From assembly GCA_000750105.3 (NCBI GenBank), contig JPHH03000001.1, positions 1 through 64,000 on the forward strand: a DNA stretch of 64,000 bases. The letters run 5' to 3'. The notes under the pieces were generated by a model that saw only the letters and a list, made by a program, of their open reading frames with translations, did not search any database and was not told the origin of the DNA. This stretch comes from Tolypocladium sp. Sup5 PDA-1. Its lineage: Eukaryota; Ascomycota; Sordariomycetes; Hypocreales; Ophiocordycipitaceae. The first letter of the stretch is position 1. The number at the start of each line of letters is the position of its first letter. This document shows positions 11,514 through 21,261 of this stretch, piece by piece. The translations under genes and the position numbers were made by a program.

Positions 11514-11745
11514 TGGCTCCTAACAGCGGGCACGCGCCGCCTGAGTTTTGGTTCGAGGGGCGGCCGTATTGCCAGGTACGGGCGCAGGGCGAGGTTTCCG
11601 GTGCTCGGTGCTCGGTTCTTGAGGCAGTTGCTGTGCTGGAGCTGTGTCTTGAAGTCTTGCTGAGGCTCGCGGCCCAGGCGCGAGGGCGTTGGAGCTTGGT
11701 GGGTCCAGGGTAGGTACGGACTAGGCGAACACAAGGTACAGAGTA

Positions 11746-11797
11746 AGTCAGCCCCCCCCACTTTGGCTACCCCCCTCTTTGGCCAGGCAATGCAACA
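11746..11797. repeat. Left terminal inverted repeat of Fot1-like element
   Basis: 52-bp repeat with an eight-C run, inverted relative to 13547-13598 with one mismatch (C versus G at about 11776). The adjacent TA is the target duplication. Confidence 0.95.
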
Positions 11798-11871
11798 ACG
11801 CCGTGGCCAGCTTTGGATCACCAACGAAGCCGCAATTAAGTGTCAAATTGATCAATTCGAGTATTGTAAGC

Positions 11872-13455
11872 TTATTCGAGCTGCCATTCAAAGCACAGGG
11901 ACTCAAATTCGCGGCTTGCATTTAATGCAGCTACTATAGCCGGTTCCAAGATCCGGGCGAGTCTCTTCCGGGTCTCCATGACCTGATTAATCTTTGCAAA
12001 CCGGCTATTGGGATTAGTATCAATCTTTTGCTTCTTCCGAGGCTTGAGACGATCAACTTGGTGCTCCAATTGCTGGATTCGTGCCTGGGCTGCTGCAAGC
12101 GCTGTGTTTTGCTTGTCAAGCCCGCGGCCAACCTTGCTAAAGAGGCGCCGCATCGTTCGATCAACTTGGCCGCATGGGAATAACTCAACAATAAGGTGCC
12201 GGACTTCGTGCGATCGTCTAGGCGTTTGATAGTGATCTTCCTCTTCTATGAGTCTCTTTTTTTCAGCTTGCAACGGCGTTTGCGGCGTAGGCAGGTCATT
12301 CAGGACCAGTGGGTTCATTACGGGCTTGCTCATATTGACTGGCCATAGCCCTGACCCGCGCCAACCTCCTTGGATTATCCTTTCAGTTAAGCCAGCTTGC
12401 CGGGTATCGTGATAAGCCCGGAGGAATGTTGCTTTACTAATTGGCGTACTATCATCGTAAGTAACGAAGGTCTCGAGTTGCCGGCGATAATATGCCTTGA
12501 TAGGTGAAAAGCAGGATACGTCGAGTGGCTGTAGAACGTGCGATATATGTGGCGGCAAGAAAAGGAGATATATATCGTTTTTAAAGCATTCGTACATAAA
12601 ATCATCGGTCTAGTGACTGCCGTGCCCGTCGACGACTAGCAACCGCTTGCTAGGCTGCTAGGGCGTTGTTTGAGGGATAAAGACTTCCTTTAGCTAATCT
12701 AGGGCGATAGAGTTATTAGTCTAGCCCTTCGAGGTTACCGTAAAATGCCAATGATCTAGGAAATCGAGTTAGTCTGGGTACTATTGGTGTTGCAAGTCCT
12801 TGCCTTTAAAGATCACGAGGGGGGTCAGGGCTTAGCTAGTGGCCGAGATATATTCTATAATTATAGTCCAACAACGCGAGCCAAGCCGTTTCCGAAGGGT
12901 CTGTTTCTTCTCCGCCTTTCCTAGCACGAGGCTATTATAGCCGAGTCCCTCTAAGATACCTATCTCATCTATATTATAACGATGTTGTGCCGGGATTGAC
13001 TATACCACCGGTAGTTTTAGTAGCTAGAACTAGTCCATAATCCGGCTAGTCGACGCACTATTTATTCGAGCGCATTCGATAGATTTGCCCTTAATCGTCT
13101 TAACTTCTAGGTTACGGCGCAAAAAGCCATTAATCCAGTTATTGCCAAGAGGTTGAGAGTCGCCACCGGCAATGAGGATCCTAGCTACAAAGACCTTGAG
13201 TTGTGTATGCGTTGGAGGGAACCCTAGGGCATCCTGGGCTAGAACCCAGTCACGAAGGTGTTTTTCCTGCGTCCTAGAGAGACGCTGCGATGGCTCTTTT
13301 GCGATATGCATTGGCAAAGAACCGTCTAACCGGTGCCGAAGAGTTGTGAGTGGAATTCCGTAGTCTCGGGCGGCCTGGGACCGTGACTGGCCAATTTTCA
13401 CAGCAGCCACTGCTCTCTGGAGCGCCTCTTCCGAATATGACGTGGCCCTAGGCAT
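11872..13455 (-). pseudogene. Fot1/pogo transposase, inactivated by about ten stops
   Basis: A single 528-codon frame with no frameshift. The N-terminal part (13455-13030) is intact and holds a psq/CENP-B-type helix-turn-helix (MPRATSYSEEALQRAV..., then a second HTH with RLSRTQEKHLRDWV). The central DDE domain (about 13030-12600) is recognisable (YNIDEIGILEG, ALTPLVIFKGKDLQ, VVDGHGSH) but carries about ten in-frame TAG/TAA codons. Each is explainable as CAG, CAA or TGG changed by CpA-to-TpA mutation. The C-terminal part (12597-11872), including LPPHISHVLQPLDV and a coiled-coil tail, is free of stops. The protein cannot be made full length, so the copy is non-autonomous. Confidence 0.93.
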
Positions 13456-13546
13456 TGCAAATAGCTTCAATAGCTTGTTTGAAGAAAATGGATTGATTTA
13501 CGCGAGAAAACGCGGTCACGGTGTGTTGTGTTGATGATGAAAGTGG

Positions 13547-13598
13547 TGTTGCATTGCCTGGCCAAAGACGGGGGTAGCCAAAGTGGGGGGGGCTGACT
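13547..13598. repeat. Right terminal inverted repeat of Fot1-like element
   Basis: 52-bp repeat ending GGGGGGGGCTGACT, inverted copy of 11746-11797, followed by the TA target duplication at 13599-13600. Confidence 0.95.
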
Positions 13599-13886
13599 TA
13601 TTCGTAGTCCGTACCTATCCGTGGATCGGTTCCTCGCCTCCAACCAAAGCACGTCCCTCGAGACATTCGTGCTTCGTAGGCGCATTACTTGAGGCAAGCT
13701 TCCTTGTTGTTCTGCGCATTTACTAAATGCTCATGCACTTGCCGACGCTCGGGAAGCACGGGGGCATCGTGGGACAAACAGCCAAGAACAAGCATCGCTA
13801 TGGGTATCATCTAGGTAAGATAGGTAGGTAGTATCATACATTGCGACAAACTGAAACCATCGACAGCAGAGGCCGCGGGTTCGTCT

Positions 13887-15449
13887 TCACCACCCCCACG
13901 TTCGACTCGAAGCCGTAAACACTGGCGGCTTCCATTGTATCCTCGCCGGGTCCAGAAGTCTCTTCTGCTTCAGCTTCTGCTTCTCCCGCTGTGAAATGAG
14001 CTTCTCGGGTATGACAATCTTGTGGTCGCTTTTGTGATAGACCTGCATCTTCATCGCCTGGAGTGTGTGCTCGACATCCTGAGTCGTCATGGCCAGCGCC
14101 GATGATATCGCTTCTATCGTCACCTTGTCGTCTCGCTCGTTGTAGCCGAGCAGCAGGTCGAGGATGTTCTCGGACCAGTACTGCCGGTAACTCAATAGGC
14201 CCAGGTCCGACAGCGGCTTTTCCGGCGACCCGAGTTTGCCCTCGATCTTGGACAGCTCATACGAGAACTGGATCAGCAGTCTTCCATACCCCTTCCTCTG
14301 GTACTGCGGCAGGGTAAGGATACAAGCCACGTTGTACCCGTCCGCACTCTCCTTCTCCTTGGAAAAGTATCCTACGATATGGCAACCCTTGTCGCTGCGC
14401 GTCGCCATGACGTAGAACAGGAACGGGTCAACGTCGTAGTAGAGCGTCTTGTGGTCGAGGAACATCTTGGACAGCAAGCAGAGGTTCCGACACCACGTCC
14501 GTTGTCGACGGCCGTCGATCTCGAAAAAAGACACGGCCTCGTCCCTGTAGATTTCGTTTCCAGGCGGGTGCTGCAGGGTGCACTTTTTCCGATGTCGCGA
14601 GAACGCCCTCTCGTCACCGTAATAGCTCAGACAGAACTCGCAGATGAAGATGACGTCCTCCTGGCCAAACACCTCCGGGTATGGCGAGAAGTACCACGGG
14701 AACAGGTCATTCCTTCCAAATTGGACCTTGGATATGTTTCGGATTCGCGAAATTTCGGCAGGGTTTTGCGTCATTGAGCCGGATGTTCTCAGCTTCTCGA
14801 TCTCGTCCTCGCGGCTGAACCCGTGCTCCTCCCCCTTCCCATCCTCCTTGTCGTCCACGTCCATGTCGTCGGCCGCTGCCGGTGTAGCGCTGGCCTCGAC
14901 GCTCGCGCGCGCCTGAGAGTCGCCATCGGGCCCAACAGACGACGATTTCCGCTGGCTTTGAGAGTCCACAAACTCTGAGAGTCCTGCCGTCAGCTGATGT
15001 GTCTGCCACGTGCACGAATCTGTACGCATACCTGTCCAAGGGTGAGGTGTTGTGGCTTCAGACTGCACTGACTGCTCCCTCTTCCCAAGGCGTTTCTGTG
15101 CCTTTTTTGAGACTTGGACTCTTTTTGTAGGTGCAGACGGCGCCTTCTTCGACTTGGTATCCTTGGCCTTGTCTTTTTCGGGATTCGGCCATTCCACGTC
15201 CTGGCTGAAGTCGATTCGGGCGACAGGCACCCACTCGTCTAGTCGCTTGTTGAAGTTGTCAAAGTTGCAGTAGAATTGCTTGCCGCTCTTGGTTTCCTTG
15301 ATACTGAGAATCTCAGCTCGTCGTGGTTGGCCATCCTTGACTACCCAGGCGATGCAGCCCGTGCTGAGGGTCTCGGGCGTCGCCTTGCCCTTTTGCCGAG
15401 GTGTATCCGAACCGACGGTCGGTTCGCCACTCGGAGTGCCTGCAGCCAT
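13887..15449 (-). CDS. ESA1: MYST histone acetyltransferase Esa1 (NuA4 catalytic subunit)
   Basis: Exons 15449-15032 and 14974-13887 encode 501 aa. A chromo-barrel domain lies at about 28-90 (GCIAWVVKDGQPRRAEILSI...DEWVPVARID). The MYST domain follows, with a C2HC zinc finger (CEFC...HRKKC, about 251-271), catalytic Cys at about 357 (NVACILTL), the acetyl-CoA loop QRKGYGR and the catalytic Glu of SPEKPLSDLG (about 391). The C-terminus VFTASSRTWGW is characteristic. Esa1 acetylates H4 and H2A.Z in NuA4. The 57-nt intron is a multiple of three with no stop, so the gene reads open without splicing. Splicing restores the conserved join HPWT-EFVDSQ, so I call it an intron. Head to head with REX4 across 349 bp. 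Confidence 0.93.
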   Translation of the reverse strand: MAAGTPSGEPTVGSDTPRQKGKATPETLSTGCIAWVVKDGQPRRAEILSIKETKSGKQFYCNFDNFNKRLDEWVPVARIDFSQDVEWPNPEKDKAKDTKSKKAPSAPTKRVQVSKKAQKRLGKREQSVQSEATTPHPWTGMRTDSCTWQTHQLTAGLSEFVDSQSQRKSSSVGPDGDSQARASVEASATPAAADDMDVDDKEDGKGEEHGFSREDEIEKLRTSGSMTQNPAEISRIRNISKVQFGRNDLFPWYFSPYPEVFGQEDVIFICEFCLSYYGDERAFSRHRKKCTLQHPPGNEIYRDEAVSFFEIDGRRQRTWCRNLCLLSKMFLDHKTLYYDVDPFLFYVMATRSDKGCHIVGYFSKEKESADGYNVACILTLPQYQRKGYGRLLIQFSYELSKIEGKLGSPEKPLSDLGLLSYRQYWSENILDLLLGYNERDDKVTIEAISSALAMTTQDVEHTLQAMKMQVYHKSDHKIVIPEKLISQREKQKLKQKRLLDPARIQWKPPVFTASSRTWGW

Positions 15450-15798
15450 GATGAAAGAGATGCGCGCGTGGTGCGTCTTGATGAACGCTTTTGGCGATGG
15501 TCGCGATCTTGCGACGGCGGAAAGATGCGACCAGCGGAGGAGGGGCGTGGCAGAAAATGGAGATGCAGGTTCTTATCGGCGGGCGGTCAAGGAAAGCGTG
15601 TCGTCTTATCGACGCACCTTTAAGAGCATATCTGCATTTTCTGCATATCACTTGCCTGCTTGTTTCTTTCACTGAGCTCACTGAGCAGCACTTTTGATGC
15701 TCACCTCACCAACACACACTTACACGGCGCTTGCAGGCAGGGCTCGACAACGCCAGCTGAACAGAAGGCAGCCACAGCCAGTGCTATGAGCCGCAACC
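15450..15798. promoter_or_regulatory. Bidirectional promoter region ESA1/REX4
   Basis: A 349-bp gap between two divergent start codons, which must contain both promoters. No TATA box or clear factor site was recognised. Confidence 0.5.
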
Positions 15799-16779
15799 AT
15801 GGCTGAGCTTTCTTCAAACTGGAAGAAACTACAAGCCAAGCTGAAAGCGGAAGGGACATCCAAGTCTCCGGCAAAACGGAAGGCGGGCGAGCGGCCATCG
15901 CCACCAGCAAAGAGGTCCAAGGTTGCGGACAGCGCCGCCAGGCAAGCAGGCCCGACTCGGAAGCTCAGCCGCCGGCAAATAAGCTCGCCGAAAATGGGCG
16001 GCGTACACAGCTCCAGGATGGAGCACGAGCCTAGGCATGGCCCTTCTCCATCCCTCGCACTGTGGGCCGAGGACAACGACATATCTGCCGAAGCTTTGGC
16101 AGAAGCTTATGATCTGGGTCTAAAGGACAACTCCATGATGCTCGCCTCCCACGAGGACAAAGTCAACCACGGCTTGTCCAGCGGCGTTGAAATCGGAAAA
16201 TATATTGCCATGGATTGCGAGATGGTTGGCGTCGGTCCTGGAGGCCACGAGTCGGCGCTGGCCCGAGTCAGCATAGTGGACTTTCACGGGCGGCAGATCT
16301 ACGATTCATATGTGAAACAGAGGGAGAAGGTCACAGACTGGAGAAGTGCTGTGAGCGGCGTCTCTCAGAAAGAGATGAGATTCGCAAGAGACTTCGACCT
16401 GGTGCAACGAGAGAGTTTCGACATCCTGAAAGGCCGAGTTTTGATAGGGCACGACATCAGACACGACCTTGACGCCTTGCAGCTGAGCCATCCTCCACGA
16501 GATATTCGAGATACGGCAAAATATCCCGGCTTCAAGAAATTCGGAAGCGGCAGGAAGCCAGCTCTCAGGGTCCTTGCCAGAGAGATCCTCGGCGTCAACA
16601 TCCAGGATGGTCCGCATTCTAGCACCGAAGACGCCCGAGTCACTATGCTGCTTTTCCGGAAGCACAAGTCTGGGTTTGACGTGGATCACGCCAACCGATA
16701 TGCACCGAAAGCCCCCGTCACCAGCATTCATGCTGGAAAGAAGCTGAAGCAGAAGAAGAAGAACAACCGCCAGTTATAG
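15799..16779 (+). CDS. REX4: RNA exonuclease Rex4 (REXO4, DEDDh family)
   Basis: Intronless, 326 aa. The N-terminal 120 residues are basic and disordered with likely nuclear/nucleolar signals (KRKAGERPSPPAKRSK). The exonuclease domain starts at IAMDCEMVGVG (catalytic D139 and E141), followed by Exo II HDIRHDLDAL and Exo III HSSTEDARVTM, giving the full DEDDh set. The tail KKLKQKKKNNRQL is strongly basic. Yeast Rex4 takes part in pre-rRNA processing; the same role is inferred. It converges with the CFA-synthase-like gene, with 163 bp between stop codons. Confidence 0.92.
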   Translation: MAELSSNWKKLQAKLKAEGTSKSPAKRKAGERPSPPAKRSKVADSAARQAGPTRKLSRRQISSPKMGGVHSSRMEHEPRHGPSPSLALWAEDNDISAEALAEAYDLGLKDNSMMLASHEDKVNHGLSSGVEIGKYIAMDCEMVGVGPGGHESALARVSIVDFHGRQIYDSYVKQREKVTDWRSAVSGVSQKEMRFARDFDLVQRESFDILKGRVLIGHDIRHDLDALQLSHPPRDIRDTAKYPGFKKFGSGRKPALRVLAREILGVNIQDGPHSSTEDARVTMLLFRKHKSGFDVDHANRYAPKAPVTSIHAGKKLKQKKKNNRQL

Positions 16780-16942
16780 CATCTGATTTCAAGTGTATCT
16801 GGCGCGTTAAACGCGATGTCACGCCGTCCAGTATTCGCATCGTCGTTCTCCGAATTGAATTGAAACGGGCAAACCCTTTTCCAGCCAAGGTCGAGCATAA
16901 CTCCTGGCAGCGTATTCCGGCCACACGAGCGAGCCGAATCAC

Positions 16943-18562
16943 TCACAACGGAATGCCGTCCATCAACTCCAAAGCCCCTTCTCGCCCAACCGTAATGATA
17001 ACATCTCCCAAGGTCTTGGTGACGAATCCAGCCTCGCAGTAAGTAAAATAATACTGGAGCAAATCAGCAGATGGCTTGCGAGACATTGAGAGGCAGGCCG
17101 CTTACCTCCCATTTCCTTCGAAACACCTCGACCCCCTCCTTGGTCATATCCGGGTGCTCCCTGAGGAGCGCGGGCTTTATTGTTTCATTGAAACTTTCCT
17201 GGAATTTCTCCCCCCACAGTCTCAGCGTCCTTGCATAGTGGCCGCCAATGTTCTCGACGTTTTCCACTATCAGGGTGCCTTGGGACTGCTGGCTGATGTG
17301 GTTGAGCAGCTGCGTTATGGACGGCAGGTAGCCGCCGGGGAAGATGTAATGGTTGATGAAGCTGTTTCGCGCTTTAGTATGTGGCTCGGATTCGAAGTCA
17401 GCCAGCAGACACCTACTCCTCGGACCTGGCATACGCCTCGTGGCGACATTCGGGCATGGTAATGCATTGAAACATGGCGACGCCGCCGTTTTTCTTGAGC
17501 AACCGGTTCACGCAGTCGAAATAAGTTGCCAGATATTCCTGGCCAACTGCTTCCAGCATCTCTATGGAGACAATCTTGTCGTACAGCGTTGGCGGGACGG
17601 GCAGCTCGCGATAATCCATCAACTTGACCTCTATGCGGTCGCCAAAGCCGGCCGCCAGTATCCTCTCCTCGGCCAAGCTCTTCTGTTCTTTGGACAGAGT
17701 GAGGCTGGTGACTCGGCATCCGGTCCTCCTCACGGCCTCGATGGCAAAGGAGCCCCAGCCTGTGCCAATCTCAAGGACGTGGTCGGTGGCTTTGAGTCTG
17801 GCGCCGTCGATAAACCGCGCGAGTTTCCTGATCTGAGCCTCCTCGAGCGGCTCTTCGCGCGACTCGTCCCCCTGGTGGCACCGCCACACAGGACACGAGT
17901 ATGTCATGTCTGGCGACAGGAACGCTGCAAACATGTCGTTGCTTATGTCATAGTGCGCGGATATGTTGAGGAGGGCGTTGGAAAGCGTGTTGGTGGAGCG
18001 GGCCAAGCTGGAGATGGCAGCAGAGAGGCTGGAGATCCAAGTGGTCCCATTGTCCATGTGGTCCCGATTCACGATGAAGAGCTGCATCGCGTGAGCAACG
18101 ACTACGGTGAGGAGGGGTGGGGGCAACCGAGCGTCTTTATCTTACTTGAAAAAACGACGTCAGGTCCTCGCACTGAAATTCACCAAGCATGTATGCCTCG
18201 GCGAATCCCATGTCGGCAAAGAGAAACAGCCGCATCCAAAAGGCCTCATTCTTGACGACAATCTCGACCCTGGGGGTAGTGCTTGCACAGCGGGGAAGCC
18301 CAGTGGCCGCCGATACATTGCCCAGCTCCCCCGAGAGCTTCTGTCCGAAGACGTGTCTCGTTTCGCCAGGCTCATCGACGAGCAGCAGAGTGCCGGTCTC
18401 GATGCGGGCGAGGACAGAGAGAATTGCAGGCTTGGCCACGGCGAGGGCCGGGCCCCATGTCCAGCCACCGAGCGTCCCGCGCAGCATCTCGGCCCCATGA
18501 GAGGCCGATCTTGTGAGGACCGAAGGTAGAGACGGCATGGAGCGGGTGCTCAAGGGAGACAT
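16943..18562 (-). CDS. Cyclopropane-fatty-acyl-phospholipid synthase-like methyltransferase
   Basis: Four exons (18562-18146, 18081-17417, 17361-17106, 17053-16943) encode 482 aa, near the usual size of fungal members. A class I SAM fold is clear: motif I VLEIGTGWG at about 242-250, then LTLSKEQKSLAEERI, IVSIEMLEAVG and the FPGGYLPS loop typical of the CFA synthase family. These enzymes transfer a methylene or methyl group from SAM to lipid acyl double bonds. Whether this fungal paralogue makes cyclopropane lipids or methylates another lipid (as sphingolipid C9-methyltransferases do) cannot be settled here; the latter have more membrane segments than seen. The start is the first ATG; an in-frame ATG lies eight codons later. 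Confidence 0.85.
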
Positions 18563-19815
18563 GGCAGTCGGACCCTACGAAGCGCAGTTGCGGCAGGCGT
18601 AAATGAATAAAACAAAACAAAAGACGGAGTTGGGGGCAAGCTGGTGGGAGATGGGAGGATTGTTTGCCTATCGGCTGTTGATGGGTTGCCCAAGCACCTT
18701 GGGTTTCGGTTCACCGAGTAGTCGACAAACACAATTGCGGCGGAGAGAAGCGTCGTAGGAGAACTCCAGCTCAGCGGAGAGAAGCACCTATTACGAGGAG
18801 ATGCAGGCACATTTCCGTTGGACGGGGAGAGGGAGAGAGAGAGAGAGTAGATGGATGGGTAGGTAATCCGTACACGGGTAGTCATGACACCACAGCCGGC
18901 GATCAAGACGGATAGATCGCAGCCGGCCATCGAAGCACTGGTCCATCGGTACGTGGCCACAGGATATTGGCGGCGGCACATACAAGTAACGGTAATAGAG
19001 GTACTCTATCCGTACTGCGTCTGCTCTGTACCCTGTACGGAGCACCTAACTTACACTACCTTCCTCCGTACCTTGGAGGGAATGGATGGGTGGCGTTAGC
19101 GGTGTTCCATCCATCAGGGCTCCTCCAGGCCGCGATGCGGCAGCAGGCGGCAGCAGCAGCAGCAGGGGTTCCAGACGAGCACGGGCGGTTTGAGCCTGAG
19201 ACTCGACCAACACAGATGGGGTTTGTGGGCGGGGCCTGTTGTTGGGAGATCTGAGAGCGGCACGGCACGGAGAGAGTCTTGATGTCATCGACTTTGGGCA
19301 CGCCGCATGTCCTGCGGAGCAGTTGGGTTCCGGCAACCAGGCGCTTGCCCGGAAGCCTCGAGAACCAAATGATTCGGTTCCCGCTAACCAAGGTTAGCAC
19401 CGGGTTCTGACTCTGAGCTGGGGCCGTTGGCTGGACCGGCTGGGGTCCTGCCTTCTCGGACAGAGGCCGTTTCAGCGCGCGGCTACTAGGCGTGTAAGGC
19501 ACACTTTGAAGAAGCCATGCGGCTACTCCACGAAGCCATTGCCTGCCCTTTATCATCAGTACATGGAACTGCCGAATGCGCCGTGGGCACCCATGTTCCA
19601 ATGCCGGCAAGGCGGGGTTTGTTGTCGCGCATGACTGTACGGATTACTGTATTGTGCTCGCCCTCGTGAGACAGTGAGATGGTCTGCCATCCTGGGGGTG
19701 CCCTGTAGAGTATAAGCGGCTTATCGATAACGCGCCGGCGCGTCTGGCGCGTCTCCCAGAGGCTTCCCACCGTCACCATCTGCCTAATACATCAGGTGCT
19801 CGAATCGCTAGCACA
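18563..19815. other. Intergenic region with GA microsatellite
   Basis: Divergent upstream region of the CFA-synthase-like gene and RNase H2C. It contains a (GA)n tract at about 18831-18847 and several GTACGGA/TCCGTAC words. Open frames in it (for example 19056-19610 minus) are low-complexity and match no family I know. Confidence 0.5.
19730..19743. promoter_or_regulatory. 14-bp GC palindrome, MBF-like, in RNase H2C promoter
   Basis: ACGCGCCGGCGCGT is a perfect palindrome 73 bp before the RNase H2C start, followed at 19746 by another GGCGCGTC. The repeated CGCG cores resemble MBF/E2F-type sites found at S-phase genes. Function is inferred only. Confidence 0.45.
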
Positions 19816-20416
19816 ATGACCAGCACCGCTACCATGTCGCAGCCAATGCTCACCATCGAGCGAGACCAAGCCTCGCGGGAGGTCAAGGCCGTGCCAAACC
19901 TGCTGCCATGTCGCATTCACCACATGGGGCCTGCTGACCCCGTTTCGCCGCACTGGAAGCCTGCTCAGGCCGCCGAAGGTGCGTCCGCTGTGCTCCTTGT
20001 GTGAAAGTCGTTTGGATTGACCCACCCAGGCACAACGACGAGCGTTGCGTATTTCCGCGGACGAAAGCTTCATGGCAAGACTATCGCTCTTCCTGATCAG
20101 TGCCGAGGCGTCCTGATTGAGCGAAAGCCCCAGGGGGACGGCCAGAAACCGTCAGAGCAAGATGAAGACGCGGTGGAAACCGGGGCCATGCAAGTCACCG
20201 CTAGCTTTGACAACATGGTCGTATGGTCCCACGAGGCCGTTGCCGACTCCGCGTCCGACCCGTACATCAGGAGCATCGAAGAGTGGCTTCAAGTGGCAGA
20301 ACAGGTCCGTACACACGACGGCCCTCTACCCCCGTCACGACATCTCGGTCTGGGCTAACCGTGACCAGATTCACTCGTATCCGGAGCAAGCCAAGGCAGC
20401 CGAGGGGCACCAATAA
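19816..20416 (+). CDS. RNH203: Ribonuclease H2 subunit C (Rnh203-like)
   Basis: Three exons (19816-19978, 20030-20304, 20369-20416) encode 161 aa, a usual fungal size. Family motifs are LLPCRIHHMGPA near the N-terminus, YFRGRKLHGKTIALP after the first splice, and VVWSHEA...SDPYIRSIEEWLQVAEQIHSYP spanning the second. Subunit C is a non-catalytic scaffold of the heterotrimeric RNase H2, which removes ribonucleotides misincorporated into DNA and RNA of R-loops. Small size and two introns hide it from simple gene calling. It lies directly upstream of MCM6 on the same strand. Confidence 0.88.
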
Positions 20417-21261
20417 TGCGCAAGGCAGTGCTTCGGACTGCCTGCGACTCGGCCAACGCCGAGATGAGACGCAGGCAGGCTTTAGACCATCCCACTACAC
20501 CCCGCCACTGCAGCAGGAAATGGCGGATGTTTAAAGATCAACCTATGCCGCCCGATGCGAAAAGGAACAGCACACATGATGGGCTCTCTCAAACGGCGCC
20601 GAGGCAGTCAATTACGACTCTTCGGCCGTCTACACAGGTCGAGCAGCTATCGAACTCAGCCGCTTCCTTGCAAGGCACTGTTCCCAAGCATGCATGGGGG
20701 CGTAAGGCGAAGCCAGAGTCGGCCACGCCAGGATTGGAAGAAGAGAGCCTGCGAGTTGCTGCGGGACGGGAGGGGTTGGGATGAGCCAAACTAGCCCGCA
20801 GAAGATGATTTATTGCCTGAGCAACTCAGAGTTTCGGCTTCTGGTCAAGATGTCTCGCTAAACACGAGACGACCTTGTACTTCGTATACGAAGCAGAATA
20901 CCATATGTACTAGCACAAAGTCGGTCTAGCGCCGTCACTGCCGTGCCCCGCTTCATGCAATCAATTAAAGTCGCGTCAAGAGGGACCCCTCCAACGCGTG
21001 GTGGACGCGCCTCAGACGCGTTTCTTTCCATCAAGCTCTCCCTCCCTCGTAGCAACCTGACTCTGCCCTGCTGCCACGATAACCACCACCATCACCACCA
21101 CCACCAACGAAGCGACGGCTTACAAGCCAGACTCGAGGTTTTCTCAGCCATCTTCTCTTGTTCACGTTCATGCCGTTTTGAAGACTCGACCCGACCGCCT
21201 CAGTTGTCACAGGATAGAGAGCAGAGTTCGGCTCGTCCCCGCTGGTCCGACAACCAACACC
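20417..21261. other. Intergenic region, MCM6 promoter side
   Basis: No gene recognised. Contains two ACGCGT boxes (20994-20999, 21016-21021), an ACGCGC between them, and a CAC/ACC-rich stretch at about 21083-21107 in the presumed 5' leader of MCM6. Confidence 0.55.
20994..21021. promoter_or_regulatory. Paired ACGCGT boxes upstream of MCM6
   Basis: Two perfect ACGCGT hexamers at 20994-20999 and 21016-21021, 22 bp apart start to start, with an ACGCGC at 21005-21010 between them. They lie 241-268 bp before the MCM6 ATG. MCM genes are classical MBF/MCB targets in yeasts, and clustered sites are less likely by chance than single ones. Confidence 0.6.

Larger units (their letters stand above)
11746..13598 (-). 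mobile_element. Fot1/pogo-type DNA transposon, 1,853 bp, TA target duplication
   Basis: The element is bounded by 52-bp terminal inverted repeats, 11746-11797 and 13547-13598, beginning AGTCAGCCCCCCCCAC and differing at one base. It is flanked on both sides by TA (11744-11745 and 13599-13600), the target site of the Tc1/mariner-pogo superfamily. One transposase frame fills the interior. Size and architecture match fungal Fot1-like elements. It is inserted between the GH125 and ESA1 genes and breaks neither. The near-perfect repeats suggest relatively recent insertion, while the transposase has been inactivated. Confidence 0.95.

Noticed and set aside
19056..19610. 184-codon open frame on the minus strand upstream of RNase H2C
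   Set aside because: No recognisable motif and it includes an alanine/glutamine microsatellite; treated as chance.
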